Assembly: GCF_003234855.1 (NCBI RefSeq)
Contig: NZ_QKTO01000003.1
Location: 1 to 64,000, forward strand
Direction of reading: 5' to 3'
Length of the DNA stretch: 64,000 nucleotides
Source: Curtobacterium sp. MCBD17_032
GTDB taxonomy: Bacteria > Actinomycetota > Actinomycetes > Actinomycetales > Microbacteriaceae
The position numbers were made by a program, and so were the translations under genes. Of this stretch, positions 37,295 to 45,524 are shown in pieces. Position 1 is the first letter of the stretch; each line of letters starts with the position of its first letter. The notes beneath the pieces were generated by a model, which had not been told where the DNA came from, searched no databases, and was given only the letters and a program-made list of their open reading frames with translations.

Positions 37295-38767
37295 ATGGTC
37301 GACGGCGGATGGCACGTTCCGGGGGCGGGGACGCCCCCGGAGCACACGGGCGGCCCCGAGCGCGCGGCCGGCGCACCAGGGTGGCCTGCCCAGGGCGGTC
37401 AGGGCGGCCAGGGCGGTCAGGGCGGCCCGGGCGGTCAGGGCGGCCCGGGAGGCGCGGTGCACTCCCCCGCGTGGCCAGCGTCCGTCGGTGGGCCGGGAGG
37501 TCCGGGCCACCAGCCGCCACCGCTCCCGTCCGTCGCCGGGCCGGGCCCGCAGCCCGTCCGCCCGGTCATCCCGCTCCGTCCGCTCGGCCTCGGCGACGTG
37601 CTCGCCGGTGCCTTCACGGTCTTCCGCCGCAACGCCCGTGTGCTGCTGCTCTGGGCCGTGTTGCTCTCCGGCGTGCTGGGCCTCGTGTCCACACTCACGT
37701 CGGCCTTCGGGCAGCGCACCCTGCAGTCCCGCATGCTCGCGGCGGTGGACGGCACGGGTGACGCCGACACGATCATCGCGGGCACCGTGACGTTGTACGC
37801 CGTGCTGTCGATCGGCCTCCCGTTCCTGGCGTACCTGGCGCGCGGGTTCCTCGTCGCCCCGATCGCGGTCGACACCGGGCAGCGCGTCCTCGGACGGCGC
37901 GGGACGTTCCGGGGGCTGTGGGCACTGCTCGCCGGACGTCGGCGATCGGTCCTCGGGTGGATCCTGCTGCAGCTCGCCGGTGGGGTCGTGCTCGGGACGG
38001 TCTTCGTCCTGGTCGTGCTCGCGTTCGTGGCCGCCCTGTCCGCCGGTGACGGTGCCGTCGGGTGGTTCGTTCTGACGATCGTCGTGATGGTCCTCGGGTT
38101 CGCCGTGCTCGTCGCCTTCTTCACCACGCGCTTCGCCTTCACCGTCCCGACCATCGCGCTCGAGGGCCGCGGGGTCTTCTCGGCCGCCGGGCAGTCGTGG
38201 CGTCTCACCCGTGGCGCGTTCTGGCGGACCTTCGGGATCCTGCTGCTCGTGCAGGTGGTGCTGGCCGTCGCGGCGAGCATCGCCAGCGTCCCGCTGACCG
38301 TCGGGCTCACGCTGTTCTCCGGGGTGTTCGACCCGCTCGGCCAGACCGGCTCCTCGACCGCCGGAGGCCCGCCCTCGGTCGGCGCCGTCGTCACGCTCGC
38401 CATCGGCAGCCTGCTCGTGATCGCGGTGCAGTGCGTCACGGACGTGCTGACCGCGTCGATCACCACCTTCCTGACGATCGACCGGCGCATCCGGACCGAG
38501 GCGCTCGACCAGCGCATCGCCGCGCACCTGGAGACCGGGCAGCCGGCCGACCCCTTCGCGCCGTCGACTCCCGGGGACCGGCAGTCGTGGTCGCCCCGGC
38601 AGGCCTGGCCCGAGCAGCAGGGCTGGCAGCAACAGGGCTGGCAGCAACAGGGCTGGCCCGAACAGCAGGGCTGGCCCCAGCAGCAGCAGGGCTGGCCAGA
38701 GCAGCAGGGCTGGCCCGAGCAGCAGCGATGGCCCGAGCAGCAGGACCCGCCGAGCGGTCGCCCGTGA
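37295..38767 (+). CDS. Polytopic membrane protein with low-complexity ends
   Basis: The 490-residue product has six predicted spans (about 115-400) of the kind annotated as glycerophosphoryl diester phosphodiesterase membrane domain in actinobacteria; no catalytic domain is present. The first 75 residues are Gly/Gln/Pro repeats (GGQGGQGG), and the last 55 are repeats of the WPEQQG / WQQQG type. I prefer the ATG at 37295, preceded by GGGGGGG, to the ATG at 37244. It starts a run of overlapping genes that ends with the DUF58 gene. Confidence 0.75.
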   Translation: MVDGGWHVPGAGTPPEHTGGPERAAGAPGWPAQGGQGGQGGQGGPGGQGGPGGAVHSPAWPASVGGPGGPGHQPPPLPSVAGPGPQPVRPVIPLRPLGLGDVLAGAFTVFRRNARVLLLWAVLLSGVLGLVSTLTSAFGQRTLQSRMLAAVDGTGDADTIIAGTVTLYAVLSIGLPFLAYLARGFLVAPIAVDTGQRVLGRRGTFRGLWALLAGRRRSVLGWILLQLAGGVVLGTVFVLVVLAFVAALSAGDGAVGWFVLTIVVMVLGFAVLVAFFTTRFAFTVPTIALEGRGVFSAAGQSWRLTRGAFWRTFGILLLVQVVLAVAASIASVPLTVGLTLFSGVFDPLGQTGSSTAGGPPSVGAVVTLAIGSLLVIAVQCVTDVLTASITTFLTIDRRIRTEALDQRIAAHLETGQPADPFAPSTPGDRQSWSPRQAWPEQQGWQQQGWQQQGWPEQQGWPQQQQGWPEQQGWPEQQRWPEQQDPPSGRP

Positions 38768-39543
38768 CCGCGGTCGACCCGGACGAGGCCCGCCGCCTGC
38801 TCGAGCAGGAGCTCGGCCGCGCCGAGTACCGCGGGGCGCAGGAGACCTGGTGGGACCGTGCCTCCCGGGCCTTCCTCGACTGGCTCGGGTCCCTGCTGCC
38901 CGACGGTGACGGCACCACCACGTTCGGGCGGACGCTGCTCGTGATCGCGGTCGTCGTGCTCGTCGCCGTCGTGGTGCTCGTCGTGGTGACCCGTGGGCTG
39001 CCGCGCCGACGAGCACGGCTGCGCGGCGAGGACCCGGGCGGGGTGTTCGACGACGACGACCTCCGCTCGGCGAGTGCCGTCGCCGCTGCGGCCAGCGCTG
39101 CGTTCCGCGCCGGGGACTGGTCGACCGCGGTGCTCGAGGGGTACCGCGCGCTGGCCCGGGGGCTCGGCGAACGGGACCTGGTCACGGTGGTCCCCGGCGC
39201 CACCGCCCGTGCCATCGCGGACCGCGCCACGGTGCCGTTCCCCGCCCTCGGCACCGTGCTGCGGGACGCGTCGGACGCCTTCGACGCCGTCCGGTACCTC
39301 GGGGTCGACGCCGACGAGGACACCGCCCGCCGTGTGCTCGACGCCTCCGCGGCGGTGCGCGACGCCCGGCCGGTGCCGACGGGCGGACCCGACGGCCCGG
39401 GCGGACACCGCACGGGCACGGGCACCGGCACCGGCACGGGCACCGGCAGCGCCCCCGGTCCGGCGGGCCCCACTCCCCCGGCACGGTCTGCCGCCCGGAC
39501 CGACGCCGACCGGACGGACGCCGACCCGGGGGTCCGCGCATGA
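38764..39543 (+). CDS. DUF4129 domain protein
   Basis: The 259-residue protein has a short N-terminal region, one membrane span (about 58-80) and a cytosolic DUF4129 domain (about 100-200, with AFRAGDWSTAVLEGYRALARGL). This domain often lies next to transglutaminase-like and MoxR/DUF58 proteins; its biochemical role is unknown. The tail contains a Gly-Thr run. The GTG overlaps the upstream stop as GTGA. Confidence 0.8.
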   Translation: MTAVDPDEARRLLEQELGRAEYRGAQETWWDRASRAFLDWLGSLLPDGDGTTTFGRTLLVIAVVVLVAVVVLVVVTRGLPRRRARLRGEDPGGVFDDDDLRSASAVAAAASAAFRAGDWSTAVLEGYRALARGLGERDLVTVVPGATARAIADRATVPFPALGTVLRDASDAFDAVRYLGVDADEDTARRVLDASAAVRDARPVPTGGPDGPGGHRTGTGTGTGTGTGSAPGPAGPTPPARSAARTDADRTDADPGVRA

Positions 39544-40919
39544 GCACCACCGCGACGCGTCCGGCGGCACCGGCCGGAGCGGCTGCCGCCCTGTCCGGGC
39601 CGGCCCCGCGTGACCGTGCCCTGCGCATCGGTGCATGGGCCGCGGTGGTCGTCGTCGGGCTGCTCCTGGCGGTCCTGACCGCCATCGTCGGTCCCGGCCA
39701 GCAGCCGTCCGACGTCCCGCTCGATCCGTCGTCGACGACGGGCAGCGGCTCGCGGGCACTGGTGCGGGTCCTCGTCGAGCAGGGCACCGACGTCACGGTC
39801 GTCTCCGACGCCGACCGGATCGGCAGCGGTGAGGGCACCGTCCTCGTGGACGACTCGGCCGGGGTGCTCGCCCCGTCCGTCGCCCGCCGCATCGCCCGGA
39901 CCGCGGCCGACGTGGTCCTCGTCACGACCGACCCCGGCGTCCTGGAGGCGTTCGACCTCGACGCGCGCCCGGCCGGCGGGTCCTCGACGGACACCACGGC
40001 GTCGACCGCGTCGTGCGCGATCGACGCCGCCCGCGACGCCGGGTCCGTCAGCACCGCCGGGGCCACCTACGCGACCGACGACCCCGAGGTGGTCCGCTGC
40101 GTCCCGTCCGGCACCGGGGCGGACCGTCGGTGGGGCCTTCTCCGCGCCGCGACCCCGGCCGGGCACGTCACCGTCGTCGGCACGACGGCGGCCTTCCGGA
40201 ACGACACCGTGACCCGTGCGGGCAACGCGGCCCTGGCGCTCGGTCTGCTCGGTAGTCAGGAGGACCTGGTCTGGTACGTGCCGGCGGCCGGGAGCGCCGA
40301 TGCCGCTCCCTCGCTCGGCGACCTCGCTCCGCCGTGGGTGCCGAGCGCGATCGGCGTGCTCGGCGTCGTGGCGGTCGCTGCGGCGGTCTGGCGCGGCCGA
40401 CGACTCGGCCCCCTCGTGGTCGAGCGCCTGCCGGTCGTGGTCCGTGCCGCCGAGACCACCGAGGGACGCGCGCGCCTCGCCGCGCGGGTCCGCGACCGCA
40501 CGCACACGCTCGACACGCTCCGGATCGCCGCGGTCCGCCGGATCGGGCGGCAGCTCGGCCTGCCCCGCTCCGCACACGTCGACGAGGTGGTGCGCCGGTC
40601 CGCCGCCGTGACCGGCCGCCCGGTCGGGCAGGTCGGAGCGGTGCTCGTCGGCGGGCCCACCGGCGACGACCGTGCGCTCGTCGCCGGCGCGGCCGCCCTC
40701 GACGACCTGGAGGACGCGGTCGGCCTGGCCGTCTCCGGGGACGTGCGCCGAGCCTCCCGGACGGCTCCGCCGAGGACCGCCGCCGACGCGATCCCCACTC
40801 CCCGCACAGGCGGGTCCGCGCGACCTGGTCCCCGGAACGGCGTCGCCGGCCGGGCCGCACCGCCGGCGCCCCCGTCCACGACACCGACCGCGCCCACACC
40901 ACCAGGAGGACGACCGTGA
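39540..40919 (+). CDS. DUF4350 domain membrane protein
   Basis: The 459-residue protein has a span at about 32-52, an external DUF4350 domain (about 60-245) with the pattern SGSRALVRVLVEQGTDV, a second span near 265-285, and a cytosolic C-terminal part. DUF4350 proteins are found in MoxR clusters (Rv3691 in mycobacteria); the domain resembles a glutamine-amidotransferase-like fold but no active site is evident. The ATG overlaps the upstream stop as ATGA. Confidence 0.82.
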   Translation: MSTTATRPAAPAGAAAALSGPAPRDRALRIGAWAAVVVVGLLLAVLTAIVGPGQQPSDVPLDPSSTTGSGSRALVRVLVEQGTDVTVVSDADRIGSGEGTVLVDDSAGVLAPSVARRIARTAADVVLVTTDPGVLEAFDLDARPAGGSSTDTTASTASCAIDAARDAGSVSTAGATYATDDPEVVRCVPSGTGADRRWGLLRAATPAGHVTVVGTTAAFRNDTVTRAGNAALALGLLGSQEDLVWYVPAAGSADAAPSLGDLAPPWVPSAIGVLGVVAVAAAVWRGRRLGPLVVERLPVVVRAAETTEGRARLAARVRDRTHTLDTLRIAAVRRIGRQLGLPRSAHVDEVVRRSAAVTGRPVGQVGAVLVGGPTGDDRALVAGAAALDDLEDAVGLAVSGDVRRASRTAPPRTAADAIPTPRTGGSARPGPRNGVAGRAAPPAPPSTTPTAPTPPGGRP

Positions 40920-41905
40920 CCGACCTGCCCACCACATCCGGACCCCGCCCGGGCGGCGATCCCCTGCGCGAGGTCCTCGGTCGCGTCCGCACCGAGGTCG
41001 GCAAGGCCGTCGTCGGTCAGGAGGGCGCGGTCTCCGGCATGATCGTGGGCCTGCTCGCGCAGGGACACGTCCTGCTCGAGGGCGTCCCCGGCGTCGCGAA
41101 GACCCTGCTCGTGCGGAGCCTGGCCGCGGCGATGTCGCTCGACACGAAGCGCATCCAGTTCACCCCGGACCTCATGCCCGGCGACGTCACGGGCTCGCTC
41201 GTGTACGACGCCTCGACCGGGACGTTCCCGTTCCGCGAGGGGCCGGTGTTCACGAACGTGCTGCTCGCCGACGAGGTGAACCGGACGCCGCCGAAGACGC
41301 AGTCCGCGCTGCTCGAGGCCATGGAGGAACGCCAGGTCAGCGTCGACGGTGCCGCCCGGCCACTGCCCGACCCGTTCTTCGTCGCGGCGACGATGAACCC
41401 CATCGAGTTCGAGGGGACGTACACGCTCCCGGAGGCGCAGCTCGACCGCTTCCTCATGAAGCTCACGCTCGACCTGCCACCGCGCGACGTCGAGTGGCAG
41501 GTCCTCCGCCGGCACGCCGACGGGTTCGTGGCGCGGGACGTCCGTTCCGCCGGGATCGTGCCCGTCGTCGGTGTCGAGGAGGTCCGTGCCGCGCAGCGTG
41601 CCGTGCGGGGCGTCGGTGCCCGGGACGACGTGCTCGCGTACGTGGTCGACCTGGCCCGTGCCACCCGGCAGGCACCGTCGGTCCGCGTCGGGGTGAGCCC
41701 GCGCGGGTCGACCGCGCTCCTCGCCGCTGCGAAGGCCTGGGCCTGGCTGACCGGCTACGACGCCATCACGCCCGACCACGTGCAGGCGATGCTCCTGCCC
41801 GTCTGGCGGCACCGGCTCCGCATCGCGCCCGACGCCGAACTCGAGGGCGTCGGGGCGGACGGCGTGCTGCAGCAGGTGCTCGAGCAGGTCCGGGTGCCGA
41901 TCTAG
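40916..41905 (+). CDS. moxR: MoxR-family AAA+ ATPase
   Basis: The 329-residue chaperone-like ATPase has Walker A GVPGVAKT (about 59-66), Walker B LLADEVNRTPPKTQSALLEAMEE, and sensor motif VAATMNPIEFEGTYTLPEAQLDRF. MoxR proteins activate or assemble partner proteins, often von Willebrand-type proteins encoded next to them; the DUF58 protein downstream is the likely partner. The GTG overlaps the upstream stop as GTGA and has AGGAGG upstream. Confidence 0.95.
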   Translation: MTDLPTTSGPRPGGDPLREVLGRVRTEVGKAVVGQEGAVSGMIVGLLAQGHVLLEGVPGVAKTLLVRSLAAAMSLDTKRIQFTPDLMPGDVTGSLVYDASTGTFPFREGPVFTNVLLADEVNRTPPKTQSALLEAMEERQVSVDGAARPLPDPFFVAATMNPIEFEGTYTLPEAQLDRFLMKLTLDLPPRDVEWQVLRRHADGFVARDVRSAGIVPVVGVEEVRAAQRAVRGVGARDDVLAYVVDLARATRQAPSVRVGVSPRGSTALLAAAKAWAWLTGYDAITPDHVQAMLLPVWRHRLRIAPDAELEGVGADGVLQQVLEQVRVPI

Positions 41906-43269
41906 TGGCCGTCACCGGTCGGTTCGTCGCGCTCCTCGCCGTCGCGATCGTCCCCACCGTGTTGCTCGGCAGCGGGTGGGGCGGTCTCGCGTGGATCGGC
42001 CTCGTGGTGCTGGCCTCCGCCGTCGACCTCGTGTTGGCGGCCGACCTGCGGCTGGTGCGGGTGGAACGGCGGATGCCCCACCTCGCCCGCCGCGACACCA
42101 CGGCCGAGGGGACGCTGGTGCTCGCCAACGACGGTCGGCGGGTGCTGCGGGCGGTGGCCCGGGACATGTGGGAGCCCTCGGCCGGCCACGGACCGCGTCG
42201 GATCCCGATGACCGTGCCCGGAGGCGAGCGCCGCACCGCCCGGATGCGGTTCGCCCCCTTCCGTCGCGGCCGACGCACCACCGCCGGGATCGCGCTCCGG
42301 GCAGCCGGCCCACTCGGACTCGCCGCGCGGCAACGGGTCGTCGCGGCGCCGGACGCCCTGGTGGTCACCCCGCCGTTCCGGTCGCGGCGACACCTGCCGT
42401 CGCGCCTGGCCCGCCTGCGGGAACTCGACGGCGAGACGACCCTGCAGCTGCGCGGGCACGGCACCGAGTTCGACTCCCTCCGCGACTACGTCCGCGGGGA
42501 CGACGTCCGGTCGGTCGACTGGCGTGCCACGGCCCGGCGGCAGGACCTCGTCGTGCGGACCTGGCGGCCGGAGCGTGACCGCCGGGTCCTGGTCGTCGTC
42601 GACGCCGGTCGTGCCGGAGCCGGACGGGTCGACGACGAGCCCCGCCTGGACACCGCGATCGAGACGGCGCTGCTGGTCGGGGCGCTCGCCGCCGCCGCCG
42701 GGGACCGGGTCGACCTCGTCGTGCTCGACGACACCGTCCGGGGCCGCGTGCACGGCGCCACCCGGGCTGACGTCGTGCAGCGGTTCGGGGAGACCCTGGC
42801 CACCGCCGAGCCCGCCCTCCGCGCCACCGACTGGGCTGCGGTCCCGGCGATCGTCGACGCGGTGACCACGCAGCGGGCGCTCGTGGTGCTCGCGACGAGC
42901 CTCGACTCGGTGGGCGCGTCCGGCGACCTGCTCGCGGTGCTGCCCGTGCTCGGCCGCCGGCACGCCGTGGTCGTCACGTCGGTCGAGGACCCAGCCGTGG
43001 TGCGGATGGCCGCGACCGGTGGGACGACGGACGGCGCGGAGCCGGGCCTCGCGCGTCGGCGTGCCGGAAGGGACCGAGCCGGGTGGTCGCGGCGCGACGC
43101 CGACCAGGTGTACCGACGCGCCGCCGCGGAACGGACGCTGCTCGACGCCGACGGCGTCGCGGACGTCGCCCGCCGGGCGGGGGCCGAGGTGGTGCGGGGG
43201 CTGCCCGAGGACGTCCCACCGCGCACCGCGGACGCCTACATCCGGGCGAAGGCCTCCGGGAGGCTCTGA
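41905..43269 (+). CDS. DUF58 domain protein, MoxR partner
   Basis: The 454-residue protein has two membrane spans at the N-terminus (about 5-45), a beta-rich region, and the DUF58 signature with GTEFDSLRDYVRGDDVRSVDWRATARR (about 190-215), followed by a von Willebrand A-like domain (VLVVVDAGRAG, about 230 on). The GTG start shares its G with the TAG stop codon of moxR. The MoxR-DUF58 pair is conserved in many bacteria and is linked to envelope stress; the client is unknown. Confidence 0.88.
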   Translation: MAVTGRFVALLAVAIVPTVLLGSGWGGLAWIGLVVLASAVDLVLAADLRLVRVERRMPHLARRDTTAEGTLVLANDGRRVLRAVARDMWEPSAGHGPRRIPMTVPGGERRTARMRFAPFRRGRRTTAGIALRAAGPLGLAARQRVVAAPDALVVTPPFRSRRHLPSRLARLRELDGETTLQLRGHGTEFDSLRDYVRGDDVRSVDWRATARRQDLVVRTWRPERDRRVLVVVDAGRAGAGRVDDEPRLDTAIETALLVGALAAAAGDRVDLVVLDDTVRGRVHGATRADVVQRFGETLATAEPALRATDWAAVPAIVDAVTTQRALVVLATSLDSVGASGDLLAVLPVLGRRHAVVVTSVEDPAVVRMAATGGTTDGAEPGLARRRAGRDRAGWSRRDADQVYRRAAAERTLLDADGVADVARRAGAEVVRGLPEDVPPRTADAYIRAKASGRL

Positions 43270-43270
43270 A

Positions 43271-43301
43271 CCCGTCCGGTGGGCGGGTCGCGGCGGACGG
43301 G
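43271..43301. terminator. Hairpin between convergent DUF58 and SpoIIM genes
   Basis: CCCGTCCG (43271-43278) pairs with CGGACGGG (43294-43301) around a 15-base loop, just after the DUF58 stop and 11 bases past the SpoIIM-family stop. Confidence 0.65.
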
Positions 43302-43312
43302 GGGATCGCTGG

Positions 43313-44308
43313 TCAGCCCGCGATGATCGCGGCGGCGCCGCGGTCGAACTCGTCGAGGTCCCCGCGCTCCCCCGCCCGGTACGCCCGACCGCCGAGCACC
43401 CACTGGTACGCCAGGACCAGGGCGAGCGCGACCGTCCCGATGCCGATCTTCACCGGCCACGGCCACTCCTGCCGGGTGACGGTGGCCTCGACGACCCCGG
43501 ACAGCAGCAGCGTGAGCACCAGCCCGATCGCGACCGTGATCAGCGCCCGCCCGTCCTCGGCGAGGGCCTGTGCGCGGGTCCGCGCGCCGGGGGCGATCCA
43601 CGACCAGGCGATCATGAGGCCGGCACCGCCCGCGAGGAAGATCGAGTACAACTCGAGCTGCCCGTGCGGTGCGATGTAGAGGAAGAAGTCGCCGAGCCGC
43701 CCCTGCGAGTGCATGATCGACGCCGAGACACCGAGGCTCACCGCGTTCTGCATGATCGCGTACGGCACGAACAGTCCGGTGATCCCGAACGCGACCATGC
43801 TCGCCGCGATGTACGCGTTGTTCGTCCAGACCTGCGCGGTGAAGGCACCGAGGCCGTGGTCCGAGTAGTAGTCGACGAAGTCCCGGGTCGCGTACTGCCG
43901 GAGCGCGGCATCCGTGCCGAAGGTGGCGACGGCGCCCGGCGTGGAGGCGATCCAGACCGCCGTGATGCTCGCGACGAGGACGGTCGCGACCGCGACCCAG
44001 ACGGTCACCCAGCGGATGCGGTACAGCGCCGCGGGCAGCTGCAGTGCGAAGAACCGGGTCAGCACGGTCAGCGGGTCGGCCGGTGTCCCGGTGAACCGGA
44101 GCCGGGCGCGGTGCAGGGTCAGGGACAGCCGGTCCCCCGTGGCGGACCGGGGCGCGGCGGCCCGGATCCGCGCGAGGTCGGTCGCGGCGGCCTGGTACCC
44201 GGCGACCAGGCGGTCGACGTCGGCACCGGAGGACGGGTGGCGCCGGGCGAGCCGGTCGAGCTCCGCCCACCGCTCGCGGTGCACGTCCGCGTACGCGTCC
44301 AGGTCCAT
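43313..44308 (-). CDS. SpoIIM-family (stage II sporulation M-like) membrane protein
   Basis: The 331-residue protein has a cytosolic N-terminal helical region (1-95) and six to seven spans, with ALRQYATRDFVDYYSDHGLGAFTAQVWTNN split across the first large loop and FFLYIAPHGQLELYSIFLAGG, both typical of the family. In this cluster (as Rv3694c in mycobacteria) the function is unknown; it has nothing to do with sporulation here. GGGGGAGACGG precedes the ATG. Confidence 0.88.
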   Translation of the reverse strand: MDLDAYADVHRERWAELDRLARRHPSSGADVDRLVAGYQAAATDLARIRAAAPRSATGDRLSLTLHRARLRFTGTPADPLTVLTRFFALQLPAALYRIRWVTVWVAVATVLVASITAVWIASTPGAVATFGTDAALRQYATRDFVDYYSDHGLGAFTAQVWTNNAYIAASMVAFGITGLFVPYAIMQNAVSLGVSASIMHSQGRLGDFFLYIAPHGQLELYSIFLAGGAGLMIAWSWIAPGARTRAQALAEDGRALITVAIGLVLTLLLSGVVEATVTRQEWPWPVKIGIGTVALALVLAYQWVLGGRAYRAGERGDLDEFDRGAAAIIAG

Positions 44309-44418
44309 CCGTCTCCCCCTCGGTCCTCCGCCGCCGTCGGCCGTCACGGCGTCGACCGGCACGTCGCCCCCACCGTCACCCTGTCGAGCTCGTCCTGCCG
44401 CTCGTGGCACGCTTCCGC

Positions 44419-44424
44419 CAAGAT
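44419..44424 (+). promoter_or_regulatory. -10 element of leaderless RDD gene
   Basis: CAAGAT ends 6 bases before the ATG at 44431, the same hexamer and spacing as at 60133-60138. Confidence 0.45.
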
Positions 44425-44430
44425 GATCCC

Positions 44431-45300
44431 ATGCCGAAGCGCAGCACGCCCCGCGACCTGGCGGACGGACGGTTCGTCCGCGCGCTCGACGACACCGACG
44501 ACGCGCTCGTCGTCGGCGAGGCGGTCGCGCTCGACGTCGTCCCGGCGGGCATCGTGCTCCGTCTCGCGGCAGCGCTCCTCGACGCGCTCTGCCTCGGCGC
44601 GCTCCTCGTGATGTCGCTCATCGGCCTGTCGCGCGTCTGGCCGGCAGGCGTCGACGACGCCTGGGCCGCTGCGTCGCAGATCGCCGTCGTCGTGACCGTG
44701 TTCGTGCTCGTCCCCGCGGCCGTCGAGACGGCGACCCGGGGCAAGAGCGTCGGGCGGTACACGCTCGGGACGCGGGTGGTCCGACTCGACGGCGGCGCGG
44801 TGGCCTTCCGACACGCGTTCACCCGGTCACTGGTCGGTCTGCTCGAGCTCTGGGGCACCGTCGGGTCACTCGCGCTCGTGGTCGCCCTGTTCGGCTCCCG
44901 ACCGCGCCGCCTCGGCGACCTGCTCGCCGGCACCGTGGTCCAGCACGAACGACTCCCGCGCTCCGCTGCCCCGTCGGTGTCATTGCCGCCGTCACTGGCA
45001 GGCTGGGCCCGCGTGGCCGACGTCCGAGCGCTGCCCCAGCGTCTCGAGAACCGGCTCGGCGCGTTCTTCCGCGGGGCCGGGTCCGTACGACCGGCGCACC
45101 GGGACGCCGCGGCCCGCGCCCTCGCGGCCGAGGTCGCCGAGTACGCGCACCCGGTCCCGCCGGTGCCGCCGGAGGAGTTCCTGGCCGGCGTCGTGGCGCT
45201 CCGACGACAGCGTGACGCCCGCGCGTTCAGCTCCCGGCTGCGCGCGCTCGACACGGCCACCGGTGTGGCGGGTGCCCGCCCGCCCGGCTTCCCGCGCTGA
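44431..45300 (+). CDS. RDD-family membrane protein
   Basis: The 289-residue protein has the RDD domain (about 35-180): spans at 42-65, 80-105 and 140-160 with the loop GKSVGRYTLGTRVVRLDGG that carries the family's Arg and Asp residues. The C-terminal 110 residues are cytosolic and helical. RDD proteins are diverse and mostly of unknown function; some act in ion homeostasis. It is divergent from the SpoIIM-family gene and completes the MoxR cluster. Confidence 0.85.
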   Translation: MPKRSTPRDLADGRFVRALDDTDDALVVGEAVALDVVPAGIVLRLAAALLDALCLGALLVMSLIGLSRVWPAGVDDAWAAASQIAVVVTVFVLVPAAVETATRGKSVGRYTLGTRVVRLDGGAVAFRHAFTRSLVGLLELWGTVGSLALVVALFGSRPRRLGDLLAGTVVQHERLPRSAAPSVSLPPSLAGWARVADVRALPQRLENRLGAFFRGAGSVRPAHRDAAARALAAEVAEYAHPVPPVPPEEFLAGVVALRRQRDARAFSSRLRALDTATGVAGARPPGFPR

Positions 45301-45416
45301 CCGGCGCGGCCACGCTGACCGGCGCGGCCGCGCTGACCGGCTTCCCGAGCGTCGCAGCCACGCTGTCCGGCGGCGCCGTCTTGTCAGGCGGCACCGCGCT
45401 GTCCGGCGGCGCCGCG
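45297..45416 (+). repeat. Degenerate 18-base repeats after the RDD gene
   Basis: Units like CTGACCGGCGCGGCCACG repeat about six times (one unit is 30 bases), starting on the RDD stop codon. In one plus-strand frame they would read LTGAAT / LSGGAV-type hexapeptides, but that frame has no start codon near and differs from the RDD frame. The rest of the 224-base gap to ahcY holds nothing else I can identify. Confidence 0.75.
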
Positions 45417-45524
45417 GACCGGCGTGGCCCGCGCACCGGCGGGGTCGCGCTCCCGGGCGCGGCCGACCGACCGACGGGCGTGAGCCGCGCCGACCGGCGG
45501 TACCGGTCGCGACCGCCGCCGGCG

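Noticed and set aside
34800..37520. A single 906-residue frame spanning mtrB and the region of mtrA
   Set aside because: Upstream of 36464 the frame overlaps mtrA in another frame and reads as Arg/Pro-rich shadow; the MtrB protein begins near 36464.
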